Counted from the first letter of the stretch, positions 16,898-26,372 are shown. The stretch is DNA of 64,000 bases from Nocardia grenadensis NBRC 108939 (GCF_001613445.1 NZ_BDCJ01000006.1:432171-496170), one strand, 5' to 3'. The notes: generated by a model not told the origin, from the sequence alone. Made by a program: numbers and translations.

Positions 16898-19800
16898 ATG
16901 GCTACCGAAGGATTTGTGCGACGGCCTCGGATCGCACCGCCCCGGCCCCCGGGCGGGGAAGTGGCACTCAGCGCCCCACCGGAGATACCCCGGCCGGTGC
17001 CGGCCGGGTTGTTGATGAAACTCATGCCGTTGGTCATGGTCGTCGCCGTCGTCGGCATGATCGCGATGATGGTCATGATGGGCCGGAACCTGCTGGCCAA
17101 TCCCTTCATGATGATGTTCCCGCTGATGATGCTCATGTCCATGGTCGGCATGATGGCGGGTTACCGGGGCGGCGGTGGTACCAAGCAGGCCGCGGAACTC
17201 AATGAAGAACGTAAAGACTATTTCCGGTACCTCGACCAGGTACGCAAAGATGTGCGCAAGACCGGCGTTGCCCAGTTGGAAGCGTTGAGCTGGAGCCATC
17301 CCGAGCCGGCGGATCTGCAATCGATAGTCGGCAGCCGGCGGATGTGGGAACGACGGCCGAACGATCCCGATTTCGGTCATGTGCGAGTGGGGGTCGGCAG
17401 TCATCGGCTGGCGACCAAGCTGGCCCGGCCCGAAACCGGTCCGCTGGAGGACCTGGAGCCGGTGTCCACGGTCGCGCTGCGCCGGTTCGTCCGAACCCAT
17501 TCGGTGGTGCACAATCTGCCCACCGCGATCTCGTTGCGGGCATTCCCCGCCGTCAATATCGAAGGCGATCCCGTGGCGGCCCGGATGCTGGTCCGGGCGA
17601 TGCTGATGGAGTTCACCGCCCTGCACGGGCCGGACCACACCGCGGTGGCGATCATCTGCGCCGACCCGGACGGCGATACGTGGGCATGGGCGAAATGGCT
17701 GCCCCACCTGCAGCATCCCGTCGAACGAGACGAACTCGGTTCCCGGCGCATGATGTATCAGTCGCTGGCCGAACTCGAGACCGCCATGTCGGCCGAACTT
17801 CTCGAGCGCGGCCGCTTCATGCGCAACGCGCAGCCGACGGCGGGGCGTATCCACCTGTTGATCATCATCGACGACGGTTACGTCAGCGGCACCGAGCGGA
17901 TCGTCAGCGACGCCGGACTGGACTCGGTCACCGTCGTCGACCTGTCCGCCCCGCAGACCGGGCTGGCTGTGCGCCGCGGACTGCAACTGGTCGTCGAGGG
18001 CGGGATGGTCGCGGCGAAATCCGCGGCGGGGACGGAGAAATTCGCGACCGCCGACTCGGTCGGCGTGGCGGAGGCAGTCGCACTGGCCCGCGCGATGGCG
18101 CGGTATCGGGTGGCGACAGCGGCGCAGATCGTCAGTCTCGGCGACGAGAATCGCTCTGTCGCCGACCTGATGTCGTTGCTGAAGGTGCCCGATGCCGCGC
18201 AGATAGATCCGGCGGTGGTCTGGCGTCCGCGCAGCGACCGTGAACGGCTCCGGGTACCGATCGGAGTGACCCCGGACGGTACCCCGGTCGAGTTGGATAT
18301 CAAGGAGTCCGCCGAGAACGGTATGGGGCCGCACGGATTGTGTATCGGCGCCACCGGCTCCGGTAAGTCGGAGTTCCTACGGACGCTGGTTCTTTCGCTG
18401 GTGACCTCGCATTCGCCGGATCTGTTGAATCTGGTGCTCGTCGACTTCAAAGGTGGGGCGACCTTCCTCGGTCTCGACTCGCTGCCCCACGTCGCCGCGG
18501 TGATCACCAACCTCGAGGAAGAACTCTCGATGGTCGACCGTATGAAGGACGCGCTGTCCGGCGAAATGAACCGACGACAGGAACTGCTGCGTTCGGCGGG
18601 CAACTTCGCCAATGTCACCGAGTACGAGAAAGCGCGCGCCGCGGGCGCACGGCTCGACCCGTTACCGGCACTCTTCATCGTGGTCGACGAGTTCTCCGAA
18701 CTGCTCTCCCAGAAACCGGATTTCGCCGACCTTTTCGTGATGATCGGCCGGCTCGGCCGCTCGCTGCGTGTGCACCTGTTACTCGCTTCGCAGCGATTGG
18801 AGGAGAACAAGCTGCGCGGACTGGACAGCCATCTGTCGTATCGGATCGGCCTGCGTACCTTCTCGGCCAACGAATCGCGCGCGGTGCTCGGTATCACCGA
18901 TGCGTATCATCTGCCGAGTGTGCCCGGTTCGGCGTATCTGAAAAGCGACGCCGACGATCCGCTGCGGTTCAACGCGGCGTACGTGTCCGGCCCTTATGTT
19001 TCACCGCGGGGGAACCAGGACGCCGGCTGGCGTTCGCTCGGCGGCCGGTCTCCGGTGGTGTTCACCGCTCGGGAAGCCGAAGCCGGCTTCCTCGCCGCGC
19101 CGCGCGCCGGGGCCGACGCGACGCGCCCCGGACTGCCCGAGCTGCCGCCGCCGCCGGGCGCGGCCGACATGGCTGCTCCGGAAGCCGAACCGATCGGCAC
19201 CCCGAGTGCCGGTGTACCTCCGGCGCTGCTTCAAGTGGTCGTGGGACGTCTCGTCGGGCACGGACGGCCGGCTCACGAAGTATGGCTGCCACCGCTCGAT
19301 GAATCTCCGTCCGTCGATATGCTGCTTCCCGATCCGGACTGGAAGTCGCCGGTGAACCGCAGCGGACAGCTGTGGATGCCGATCGGCGTAATCGACAAGC
19401 CGTACGAACAACGGCGCGATGTCCTGGTTGTCGACCTTTCCGGAGCGCAGGGCAATCTCGCTGTGGTCGGCGGACCGCAATCCGGCAAGTCGACCACTCT
19501 GCGCACGGTAATCCTGGCGGCGGCAGCCACTCATACACCTGAGCAGATCCAGTTCTACTGTTTGGACTTCGGCGGGGGCACCCTGGCCAGTCTCGGGGAT
19601 CTGCCACATGTCGGATCGGTGGCGAGCCGACTGGAAGTGGACCGAGTCCGCCGGACGGTCGCCGAAGTCGTCACGCTACTGCATCAGCGCGAAGACCGTT
19701 TCCGTGAGCTGGGTATCGAGTCGATCGTCGAGTTCCGCAGACGTAAAGCCCGGCTCGCCCAGCTTCCTGAGGCGGAACGGCGCGCCGACCCGCTGTCTGA

Positions 19801-20983
19801 GGATGCCTTCGGCGACGTATTCCTGGTAGTGGACGGTTGGCCGACCATCCGTGCCGAGTTCGACGCTCTCGAGCAGGCCTTCAACGCGCTGGCCGCCCAG
19901 GGTTTGTCCTACGGTATCCACCTCATGCTGTCGGCCGGCCGTTGGCCCGAGATCCGGCCCAACATCAAGGATCTCATCGGCACCAGACTGGAGTTGCGGC
20001 TGGGCGATCCGACCGATTCGGAGATGGATCGACGAACCGCGATGCTCGTCCCGATGAACCGTCCGGGCCGGGGTTTGACACCGGAAAGCCTGCACATGCT
20101 CGTGGCATTGCCGCGGCTGGATTCCAACTCCGATGCAGATACCCTGGCCGAGGGCGTCGCGGCGGCCAAACAAGAGCTCAATGTGCTCTACGCCGGCAGC
20201 CGAGCTCCCGAGGTGCGTATGCTCCCGCTGGAGATACCGCGTGAACAGGTGCTCGAGGCCGCCCGTCGGCACGGAATCGAGCTCGGTCCGACGCGCGTCG
20301 TGATCGGTATCGGCGAATCCGAATTGCGTCCTCTGGTTCTCGATTTCGCGGCCCAACCGCATTTGATGGCCTTCGCCGACACCGAATGTGGCAAGACGAC
20401 GCTGTTGCGCAATATCGTGATGGGTGTGGCCGAGAACTCGAACGCCGATCAAGCGCGGGTGATTCTCATCGACTATCGGCGCACGATGCTCGGGGTCCTC
20501 GAAGGCGACCAGCTGGCCGGGTACTCGACCTCTTCCCAGACTTCGGTCGGCATGATCAAAGAGGTCGCGAGCTATCTGAATCGACGCATTCCCGGCTCCG
20601 ATATCACCCCGAAGCAGTTGCGGGAACGCAGTTGGTGGAGTGGACCGGAGATCTATATCGTCGTCGACGACTACGACATGGTGGTCGCGGGTCAGAATCC
20701 GCTGGAACCACTATTGGAGTTCCTACCGCAGGCACGCGATATCGGGATGCATCTCATCGTCGCCCGGCGGTCCGGTGGGGCGGCTCGCGCGTTGTACGAC
20801 AAGGTCCTCGGCAGGATGAAGGATATCTCGGTGGACGCTCTGCTGATGAGCGCGCCCAAGGACGAAGGAAGAATCCTGGGTGATATCCGCGCGGCGAAAC
20901 TACCCCCCGGTCGGGGCACGCTGATCTCTCGTTCCCGCAGCGAACCCGAGTTGGTCCAGGTGGCCTACCTTCCGCCGGTGTAG
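16898..20983 (+). CDS. eccC: ESX motor ATPase EccC, unsplit (expanded locus)
   Basis: 1361 residues. Two Met-rich membrane helices lie at about 38-90. Three FtsK/SpoIIIE-type ATPase domains follow: Walker A GATGSGKSE at about 485, GGPQSGKST at about 860, and ADTECGKTT at about 1160; Walker B sequences are IVVDEFSELL, LVVDGWPTI and IVVDDYDMV. EccC recognises substrate C-terminal signals and powers export. In M. tuberculosis ESX-1 this protein is split in two; here it is one chain, as in ESX-3, -4 and -5. The start is 4 bp after the mycP stop. Confidence 0.95.
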   Translation: MATEGFVRRPRIAPPRPPGGEVALSAPPEIPRPVPAGLLMKLMPLVMVVAVVGMIAMMVMMGRNLLANPFMMMFPLMMLMSMVGMMAGYRGGGGTKQAAELNEERKDYFRYLDQVRKDVRKTGVAQLEALSWSHPEPADLQSIVGSRRMWERRPNDPDFGHVRVGVGSHRLATKLARPETGPLEDLEPVSTVALRRFVRTHSVVHNLPTAISLRAFPAVNIEGDPVAARMLVRAMLMEFTALHGPDHTAVAIICADPDGDTWAWAKWLPHLQHPVERDELGSRRMMYQSLAELETAMSAELLERGRFMRNAQPTAGRIHLLIIIDDGYVSGTERIVSDAGLDSVTVVDLSAPQTGLAVRRGLQLVVEGGMVAAKSAAGTEKFATADSVGVAEAVALARAMARYRVATAAQIVSLGDENRSVADLMSLLKVPDAAQIDPAVVWRPRSDRERLRVPIGVTPDGTPVELDIKESAENGMGPHGLCIGATGSGKSEFLRTLVLSLVTSHSPDLLNLVLVDFKGGATFLGLDSLPHVAAVITNLEEELSMVDRMKDALSGEMNRRQELLRSAGNFANVTEYEKARAAGARLDPLPALFIVVDEFSELLSQKPDFADLFVMIGRLGRSLRVHLLLASQRLEENKLRGLDSHLSYRIGLRTFSANESRAVLGITDAYHLPSVPGSAYLKSDADDPLRFNAAYVSGPYVSPRGNQDAGWRSLGGRSPVVFTAREAEAGFLAAPRAGADATRPGLPELPPPPGAADMAAPEAEPIGTPSAGVPPALLQVVVGRLVGHGRPAHEVWLPPLDESPSVDMLLPDPDWKSPVNRSGQLWMPIGVIDKPYEQRRDVLVVDLSGAQGNLAVVGGPQSGKSTTLRTVILAAAATHTPEQIQFYCLDFGGGTLASLGDLPHVGSVASRLEVDRVRRTVAEVVTLLHQREDRFRELGIESIVEFRRRKARLAQLPEAERRADPLSEDAFGDVFLVVDGWPTIRAEFDALEQAFNALAAQGLSYGIHLMLSAGRWPEIRPNIKDLIGTRLELRLGDPTDSEMDRRTAMLVPMNRPGRGLTPESLHMLVALPRLDSNSDADTLAEGVAAAKQELNVLYAGSRAPEVRMLPLEIPREQVLEAARRHGIELGPTRVVIGIGESELRPLVLDFAAQPHLMAFADTECGKTTLLRNIVMGVAENSNADQARVILIDYRRTMLGVLEGDQLAGYSTSSQTSVGMIKEVASYLNRRIPGSDITPKQLRERSWWSGPEIYIVVDDYDMVVAGQNPLEPLLEFLPQARDIGMHLIVARRSGGAARALYDKVLGRMKDISVDALLMSAPKDEGRILGDIRAAKLPPGRGTLISRSRSEPELVQVAYLPPV

Positions 20984-21023
20984 TCGGCGCACCCGGCCGA
21001 GGACCGGTCGACCGGCGATGGAT

Positions 21024-21638
21024 TCATCCCGATACGGGCAGAGTTATCGGAAAACCGGTCAGCGGTGTCGTCGAGAACAGTGCCTCCCGGCCGCCGCGAT
21101 CGCCCTCGTCCCGCATCCAGCTGTTGACGTGGCGTTCGAACAGCGCACACGAGGGGCTTTGGCTGCCCGGTTCGGCGATCCGTGCCAACCGGAATCCGGC
21201 CCGCAGGTAATAGGCGTGCAGGTCGCTGTTGGTGGTCCAGGCGTCCAGCCGCACCCAATGGCGTCCGTGGGCACGGACGAGCGCGGCCGCATGGGCCAGC
21301 AGCTGCTGGCCGACCCCCTGCCCGGCATAGCGGAGATCCACGATCAGGTGGTGAACGATCAGCGAATCGCCGAGTTCCGCGGCCGTCCACAACTCCTGGT
21401 CCGCGCGCTCATTGATGGTGATCGTACCGGCGGGCCGGCCGTCCACCTCCGCGATCCAGGTTTCCCAGGCGGATACGGCCCTGCGTACCACGTGTGCGAA
21501 GTAGTCGATCGATAAGCCGCACGCCGCGGTAGACCATTGATCCGAGCCACGCGCGGCCAGCCAAGAGGAACGCTGTAGCCGCAGCCGGCAGATCAGTTCC
21601 AGGTCATCGGATGCGGCGGGCCGAATCTGCACCGTCAT
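21024..21638 (-). CDS. GNAT-family N-acetyltransferase
   Basis: 204 residues. The acetyl-CoA site motif A is visible in LRYAGQGVGQQLLAHAAAL (pattern Q/RxxGxG/A), preceded by a beta strand LIVHHLIVDL and followed by LDAWTTNSDLHAYYLRAGF, the usual motif B. It transfers an acetyl group from acetyl-CoA to an amine; the acceptor is unknown. The start lies 3 bp after the stop of the GntR gene, so the two are co-transcribed, GntR first. Confidence 0.8.
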   Translation of the reverse strand: MTVQIRPAASDDLELICRLRLQRSSWLAARGSDQWSTAACGLSIDYFAHVVRRAVSAWETWIAEVDGRPAGTITINERADQELWTAAELGDSLIVHHLIVDLRYAGQGVGQQLLAHAAALVRAHGRHWVRLDAWTTNSDLHAYYLRAGFRLARIAEPGSQSPSCALFERHVNSWMRDEGDRGGREALFSTTPLTGFPITLPVSG

Positions 21639-21641
21639 GAG

Positions 21642-22448
21642 CTAGAACCATATCTCGGACCGATCGGTCTCATCCAGCACGCCACGGATCACCGCTGTTC
21701 CGGCGGAATCGCCCAGTTCGTAGGCAAGTCGATTGCTGGTCGCGATGGAGCGATGGCGGGTCACCCGGGTGACCCGCCGGTGATTGGCGCCGACTCGCAG
21801 ATGATCCAACAGGATGGTGCCGACGGCGACGCCGAGCACCGCGGCCTCCTCCGCGCTCGCCGGACGCGCGACAAGGGTGTCGCGGTGAGCGGTCTCGCCG
21901 TGACCGCGATCGGCGAGGCGGCGTGTAGTCCCTTCAGCGATATCGTGAGGTGAATCGATACCGGTCGCCTCGGCCAGATCTCGCGGATAGAAGCTCACCT
22001 CCCATGACCACGGCTCATTGTCGAGAAATTGCACGACGGTCCGAGCCAGCACCCAGGAGTCCACCGGGATGCCCAGCCACTGGGCGACACGCTGGTCGGC
22101 CGGCTCCATCCGCGCACTGAACTCTTTGGTCGGACGCCGGCCCGCGGCGCGCGCTATCTCCTCGAAGATATCGTGGCCGGCTCGTGGCCGATCCGGCCGG
22201 ATATGGTCGGTGACCACCGATTCCAGCACTTCCCGGCTCCGTACGATGGTCCCCCGGGAGGTTGCTGTGTAGACGAGATTCTCGGCGACGAGTACCTGAA
22301 TGGCATTACGCGCCGTGGTGAGCGAAACCTGCGTCTGCTCGGCCAGTTCGGAGTGACTGGGTAGCCGATCCCCGGGCTGCCATCTGCCTGCGCGTATCTC
22401 CTCGCGGAGGTGGTCCGCGATCCGCCGATACGTCGGACCGTCCGCCAT
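21642..22448 (-). CDS. GntR/HutC-type transcriptional regulator with UTRA domain
   Basis: 268 residues. A winged helix-turn-helix at 1-70 (YRRIADHLREEIRAGRWQPG; LPSHSELAEQTQVSLTTARN) is joined to a UTRA effector-binding domain at about 95-250. A GAGGAG site lies just before the start. It is divergent from the DUF4254 gene across 126 bp that holds a strong promoter and a palindrome, and it leads the GNAT gene. It probably represses its own operon and perhaps the divergent gene in response to an unknown small ligand. Confidence 0.85.
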   Translation of the reverse strand: MADGPTYRRIADHLREEIRAGRWQPGDRLPSHSELAEQTQVSLTTARNAIQVLVAENLVYTATSRGTIVRSREVLESVVTDHIRPDRPRAGHDIFEEIARAAGRRPTKEFSARMEPADQRVAQWLGIPVDSWVLARTVVQFLDNEPWSWEVSFYPRDLAEATGIDSPHDIAEGTTRRLADRGHGETAHRDTLVARPASAEEAAVLGVAVGTILLDHLRVGANHRRVTRVTRHRSIATSNRLAYELGDSAGTAVIRGVLDETDRSEIWF

Positions 22449-22515
22449 CGTGCTCCTCGGGTGGTCTCCAGGTAACGAAGTGTACGCTTTTCGTGTCCGG
22501 GGGGGCCTGTATCGC

Positions 22516-22543
22516 TTGACAGTGGCCTTTCGCGGTTTATTGT
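22516..22543 (+). promoter_or_regulatory. Sigma-70-type promoter for the DUF4254 gene
   Basis: TTGACA at 22516-22521, a 16-bp spacer and TATTGT at 22538-22543. This is the closest match to a housekeeping promoter that I noticed in the window. The start codon is 31 bp downstream. Confidence 0.6.
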
Positions 22544-22550
22544 AATCAAT
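22539..22550. promoter_or_regulatory. Palindrome overlapping the DUF4254 promoter, candidate GntR operator
   Basis: ATTGTAATCAAT has ATTG and CAAT arms around a 4-bp centre and overlaps the -10 element. It is placed so that a bound repressor would block RNA polymerase. The adjacent divergent GntR regulator is the obvious candidate, but the site is not a textbook GntR motif. Confidence 0.35.
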
Positions 22551-22574
22551 GTACTGACCCGGTGTTGTGCGGCG

Positions 22575-23117
22575 ATGAACGGCGAGGCAACCGTGATAGG
22601 TTCGGATACAACAGTCGTAATGGCTCTTCCCGGCGCCCAGCGCGGCGCTGATCCCTTGGCGCAGAGCGGGTCTCCCGGTCTGCCGAATTCGGACCTACTG
22701 GTACGCGCCGCGCGCGGACACCGGGTCGTCGGGGGGCAGCTGCTCTGGTACGCCCGTGATCTAGCGGTACTCCACGAGCGCAGATTGGTGGGCCGCGGCG
22801 GTTCCATCGTCACCGATCCCGACCGGCTGGTCGAGATCGACCGGCGCCGGATGGAATTGGTTCTGGCGATCGATGATTGGGTGGGGCGCAATGTTCCGCA
22901 GCATCGGCTCGGTGTCACTCTGCACACCGAAACCGTCGGCGCGATCATCGATCGGCTCGCCGAATCAGCGGTTCGCGCGCATCACGCGCTGATGACCCTG
23001 GACGCGAATGACGAACTCCTGCACGGCGCCTGGCATCATCTGGCCGAACTGGCCGATGCCTATGACGCGCTGGTCGGCGATGTGCTGGCCGGAAGGCGCA
23101 GGTTGCCGGAGTGGTGA
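22575..23117 (+). CDS. DUF4254 family protein
   Basis: 180 residues, mostly helical. The conserved parts ERRLVGRGGSIVTDPDRLVE, EIDRRRMELVLAIDDWV and LHTETVGAIIDRLAESAVRA match DUF4254, a family of unknown function common in actinobacteria and often found near glycosyltransferases. ATG 22575 is the first start; an ATG at 22620 (beginning ALPGAQ) is also possible, since neither has a strong ribosome site. Head to head with the GntR gene. Confidence 0.7.
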   Translation: MNGEATVIGSDTTVVMALPGAQRGADPLAQSGSPGLPNSDLLVRAARGHRVVGGQLLWYARDLAVLHERRLVGRGGSIVTDPDRLVEIDRRRMELVLAIDDWVGRNVPQHRLGVTLHTETVGAIIDRLAESAVRAHHALMTLDANDELLHGAWHHLAELADAYDALVGDVLAGRRRLPEW

Positions 23118-23119
23118 CG

Positions 23120-23154
23120 CCCCGGGCCGGTCGCCGCCACGGCCGGTTCCGGGG
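23120..23154. terminator. Hairpin between convergent DUF4254 and espI-like genes
   Basis: CCCCGG (23120-23125) pairs with CCGGGG (23149-23154), with an inner CCGG/CCGG extension and a small internal loop. It starts 2 bp after the DUF4254 stop and lies before the convergent stop at 23188. Confidence 0.45.
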
Positions 23155-23187
23155 TCCACTACGCGGTACCGGTTCCGCGCGCCGGGT

Positions 23188-25725
23188 TCATCCGCCCTGA
23201 TGCGGCCGGTAGCTCTGCGTGAAATCGTCGGCCACGGTCGCCGCCAGCTCCACGTAGGCCCGCTTGGTCTCCTTCTTCAACCGTGGCAGGTCGATTTCGG
23301 CGCCCTCGGACATATGCGGGTCGAACGGGATCATGTGCACCGCCCGGCAGCGCGAGAGGAAATACTGCCGCAGCTGCTGCACATCGATATTCGGCGTACC
23401 GTCGCGCGGCGAGTTGATCACCACCACGGCGTTCTGCACCAGATGGTGGTAGCCGTGCAGCGACAACCAGTCGAGGGTGGCCGACGCGCTCTGCGCGCCG
23501 TCGATCGCGGTGGGAGAGATGAGCACCAGGGAATGCGCCAGTTGCAGTACACCCGCCATCGCCGAATGCATCAGACCGGTACCGCAGTCGGTGAGGATGA
23601 TGTTGTAGAACCGCTGCAGGATTCGGGCCACCGCGCGGTACTCGTCCTCGTTGAAGGCCTCCGAGGCGGCCGGATCACGTTCGCTGGCAAGCACTTCCAG
23701 GCGGCTGGTCGCCTGCGAGGTATGCCGCCGGACATCGGAATAGCGTTCGATGGCCGGATCGAGCAGCAGATCCCGGACGGTTGACCGCGTCTGCAACGGG
23801 ACGCGCTGCGACAGCGTGCCGAAGTCGGGGTTGGCGTCCACCGCGATCACCCGGTCTCCGCGGATCGAGGCGAAGGTCGAGCCCAGACCGATGGTGGTGG
23901 TCGTCTTACCGACACCGCCCTTGAGTGAGAGCACCGCGATCCGATAGTCCCCGCGCACCGGTTGGCGGATCCGCGCGACCAGCTCCTGCAGCCGCCGCTC
24001 CTCCGCTGACATACCGGGGTTGATCCGGCCGCCGGAGGCGTGGTGCACCACTTTGCGCCAGCCGTGGCCGGAGGCCTTCTTCGCCCGGCGCACCGAGACA
24101 TCGTCGAGGGATGGCGCGCCCGGGCCCGGTGCGCCGAATTGCGCCGGGTTCTGCTGCCACTGCTGCGGCGGCGGCCCACCCTGCTGCTGCTGGGCCGACG
24201 GGTGCTGCCACTGCTGCGGGGGTGCGGGGTTGTACTGGGCCGGCCCGAGGCCCTGCGGGGGCGGTCCCGGGTTCTGCTGCCATTGCTGCCGCGGACCCTG
24301 AGCGGGGGGTGCCGGAGCCTGGGGTGCCGGTGGCTGAGGGAGGGGTTGCCGGGCAGGGCCCGGTTCCGGGGCCTGCCATCGGGGCGCCGCGGCAGGTGGG
24401 GTGGCCTCCGGGGCCTGCCACTGGGCACGGTTCGGTGCGCCGGGGCTCGGCCGCATCCGGTCGCCGGGGGCGCCGGCGTGCGGCGGGGGTGCGCTTTCGG
24501 GCGCGCGCGGCCCGCCGGCGGGCGCGGTCCCGGGTGCCGGCGGGGGGCTGCTCTCCGGAGCTCGGAAGGGGTCCGGAGCCGAGGTGGGTTCGGCTGCCGG
24601 GGCATGTTCCGGGGGCGTCGAAGCAGTGAAGGAATCGGGTGCCGTGAACGGGTCCGGTGATCTGGTGGGCTCCGGAACGGGGGTGGGGTCCGGAGCCGGG
24701 GAGGGTGCCGGGGGAGTGAAGGAATCGGGTTCCGTGAACGGCTGCGGGGCGGGTGTGAGCGCCGGCGAATCGGCCGGTTCGCCGGCTGCGGGTGCGTCCG
24801 ACTCGACGGACGCCGAGAGCTCGCCCGGGCCGACGGTGCCCATATCGGCCGCGACCTCGGCGGGAGGCGGCGGCAGATCGGGCAGTCGCCGCAACGGCTG
24901 CTGCGGCGCCGGGCTCTCTTCCGCGCGTGGTGAGTCGCCGGGCGGATCGGGCAGCGGCGGTGGTGGTGGGAGGAACTGCGGGGGCGCGGGCGTCGCGGCG
25001 GACGGTCCGGCTGCGCCACCCACCCGGTCCTCCGTCGTGCCGGGCCGGGGGTCGGGCTCGGGCGCCTGCTGCGGCGGGATCGGGTGATGCGGGCGCAACC
25101 TGTCGAATTCCGGCGCCGGCTCGCCCGGCTGCCGTACCGGCAGCTCCGGCGGATCGGTCGCCGGCGCCCGGAAGGCATTCGGCGCGGCCGCCGTGGGCGC
25201 CGGCGCGCTGTCCGGACCCCACTGCTGCCCCGGACCGGGCGTCGGTGGAGCCGGCAGGTCGGGCCGGTCGGCGGGCGGATACGGCGCGGCCGTGCCCTGC
25301 CCGGGCGGCGGGAACGGATCGGCGCCCGAGTGGCGCGACGATTCGGTGTGCTCGGGCGGGGGGGTGGCCCACTCGTGCCGGCCGGTCGCCTCGGCCCAGT
25401 TGTTGCGTTGGGCGGGGCGGGGGCCGGTGCTGTTGGGGAGGAGCTCCCCGACGCGGTCCTCGAGCGACGGCTGATCCTTGTTCTTGTTCCGGAACCAGCC
25501 CTTTCCCTTTTTCTTGTCGCTCTCGGCGGAGCGGTCCTCGCCGCGGCCGCGGCGGGCGAAGAAGCCCTCCGCCGGTTCGGGGGTCTCGGGAATGACCTCG
25601 TCCTGGGGCAGATTCTGGACCGGCGGCGGCTCGTAGTTGCGGAAATTCCCCTCGCCGACCCCGGTGACCTCGGTATCGGCCAGCCATGGCGGCAGCATGG
25701 GGAGGCCGTCGTTGCTGCGGCTCAC
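23188..25725 (-). CDS. espI: EspI-like protein: proline-rich tail fused to ParA/MinD-type ATPase
   Basis: 845 residues from GTG, with AGGAGG just upstream. Residues 1-110 are charged, with a Lys-rich patch (KKKGKGWFRNKNK). Residues 110-540 are very rich in Pro/Ala/Gln, with a repeated PDPFTAPDSF-type unit. The last 290 residues form a deviant-Walker ATPase: LSLKGGVGKTTTTIGLG, IAVDANPDFG, and ILTDCGTG. The lead-in HGWRKVVHHASGG and the layout match EspI of ESX-1 (Rv3876), which senses ATP and can damp secretion. It lies 2.2 kb from eccC of the expanded ESX locus and probably serves it. It ends facing the DUF4254 gene. Confidence 0.8.
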   Translation of the reverse strand: MSRSNDGLPMLPPWLADTEVTGVGEGNFRNYEPPPVQNLPQDEVIPETPEPAEGFFARRGRGEDRSAESDKKKGKGWFRNKNKDQPSLEDRVGELLPNSTGPRPAQRNNWAEATGRHEWATPPPEHTESSRHSGADPFPPPGQGTAAPYPPADRPDLPAPPTPGPGQQWGPDSAPAPTAAAPNAFRAPATDPPELPVRQPGEPAPEFDRLRPHHPIPPQQAPEPDPRPGTTEDRVGGAAGPSAATPAPPQFLPPPPPLPDPPGDSPRAEESPAPQQPLRRLPDLPPPPAEVAADMGTVGPGELSASVESDAPAAGEPADSPALTPAPQPFTEPDSFTPPAPSPAPDPTPVPEPTRSPDPFTAPDSFTASTPPEHAPAAEPTSAPDPFRAPESSPPPAPGTAPAGGPRAPESAPPPHAGAPGDRMRPSPGAPNRAQWQAPEATPPAAAPRWQAPEPGPARQPLPQPPAPQAPAPPAQGPRQQWQQNPGPPPQGLGPAQYNPAPPQQWQHPSAQQQQGGPPPQQWQQNPAQFGAPGPGAPSLDDVSVRRAKKASGHGWRKVVHHASGGRINPGMSAEERRLQELVARIRQPVRGDYRIAVLSLKGGVGKTTTTIGLGSTFASIRGDRVIAVDANPDFGTLSQRVPLQTRSTVRDLLLDPAIERYSDVRRHTSQATSRLEVLASERDPAASEAFNEDEYRAVARILQRFYNIILTDCGTGLMHSAMAGVLQLAHSLVLISPTAIDGAQSASATLDWLSLHGYHHLVQNAVVVINSPRDGTPNIDVQQLRQYFLSRCRAVHMIPFDPHMSEGAEIDLPRLKKETKRAYVELAATVADDFTQSYRPHQGG

Positions 25726-26044
25726 CGGTCCCCTCCTGGAATGGTCGACCTCGGACAGCGGCCAGTTTACGCGACAACCACCCTTGCGCTCAGTGTCGGG
25801 GAGCCGGGTCCGGGCCGCGCGACGCGCCTCGCGGAGGGTACCCCTTTTTGCCCCATCACATACCTACCGGTAAGCTGACCAGGCGGTGTATCAAAGCGCC
25901 GCCTGTTCGTGTGCGATCGGTTGTCGTGTTCGCCGTTGTACACGGTGTGCCGTTCCCGCGGTCGCACCGGTGTGCGCCGGCCGGTCCCGCGGGCAGTACC
26001 AGGGCAATCAGACCAGGTTGAGTGTAACCGGGATCGCGGAGGAT
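25726..26044 (+). promoter_or_regulatory. Long leader between espI and infA, with promoter
   Basis: This 319-bp gap holds no gene. A plausible housekeeping promoter has TTGCCC at 25848-25853, a 17-bp spacer and TAAGCT at 25871-25876, placing transcription start about 160 bp before infA. A G-rich run precedes it. The leader after the promoter is GC-rich with several short inverted repeats. espI starts divergently, so its promoter must also lie here; I cannot pick it out. Confidence 0.5.
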
Positions 26045-26266
26045 ATGGCGAAGAAAGACGGGGCCATCGAGGTCGAGGGGCGGGTTGTCGAGCCGTTGCC
26101 GAATGCGATGTTCCGGATCGAGCTCGAGAACGGGCACAAGGTCCTCGCGCATATCAGCGGCAAGATGCGTCAGCACTACATCCGCATCCTGCCGGAGGAC
26201 CGGGTCGTCGTCGAGCTGTCGCCGTACGACCTGTCCCGCGGTCGGATCGTCTACCGCTACAAGTGA
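26045..26266 (+). CDS. infA: Translation initiation factor IF-1
   Basis: 73 residues. [20 protein letters not shown] and the OB-fold core [20 protein letters not shown] are those of IF-1, which binds the A site of the 30S subunit during initiation. The GGAGG lies only 2 bases from the ATG, unusually close, but the conserved N-terminus fixes the start. First gene of the operon that runs to rplQ/truA. Confidence 0.97.
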
Positions 26267-26298
26267 ACGAGTGGGCCCCGGCTCGCTCCCCGAGATTT

Positions 26299-26348
26299 CC
26301 CCGGTCGTACCCGACCGGGGTCAACTGTGTCCACACCCGTAGGTGTGG
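26299..26348 (+). terminator. Tandem hairpins between infA and rpmJ
   Basis: CCCCGGTCG (26299-26307) and CGACCGGGG (26312-26320) pair around TACC; CCACACC (26331-26337) and GGTGTGG (26342-26348) pair around CGTA. Both stems are perfect and 10 bp apart. No T-run follows. They could attenuate transcription into the ribosomal genes or act as a translational control element for rpmJ, which starts 25 bp later. Confidence 0.45.
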
Positions 26349-26372
26349 GCCGCTACGAAAGATTGGACGGAC

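Noticed and set aside
23906..25777. Alternative minus-strand and plus-strand frames across the espI-like proline-rich region
   Set aside because: GC-rich Pro/Ala coding leaves all frames open; only the frame with the ParA/MinD domain has a fold and a ribosome site.
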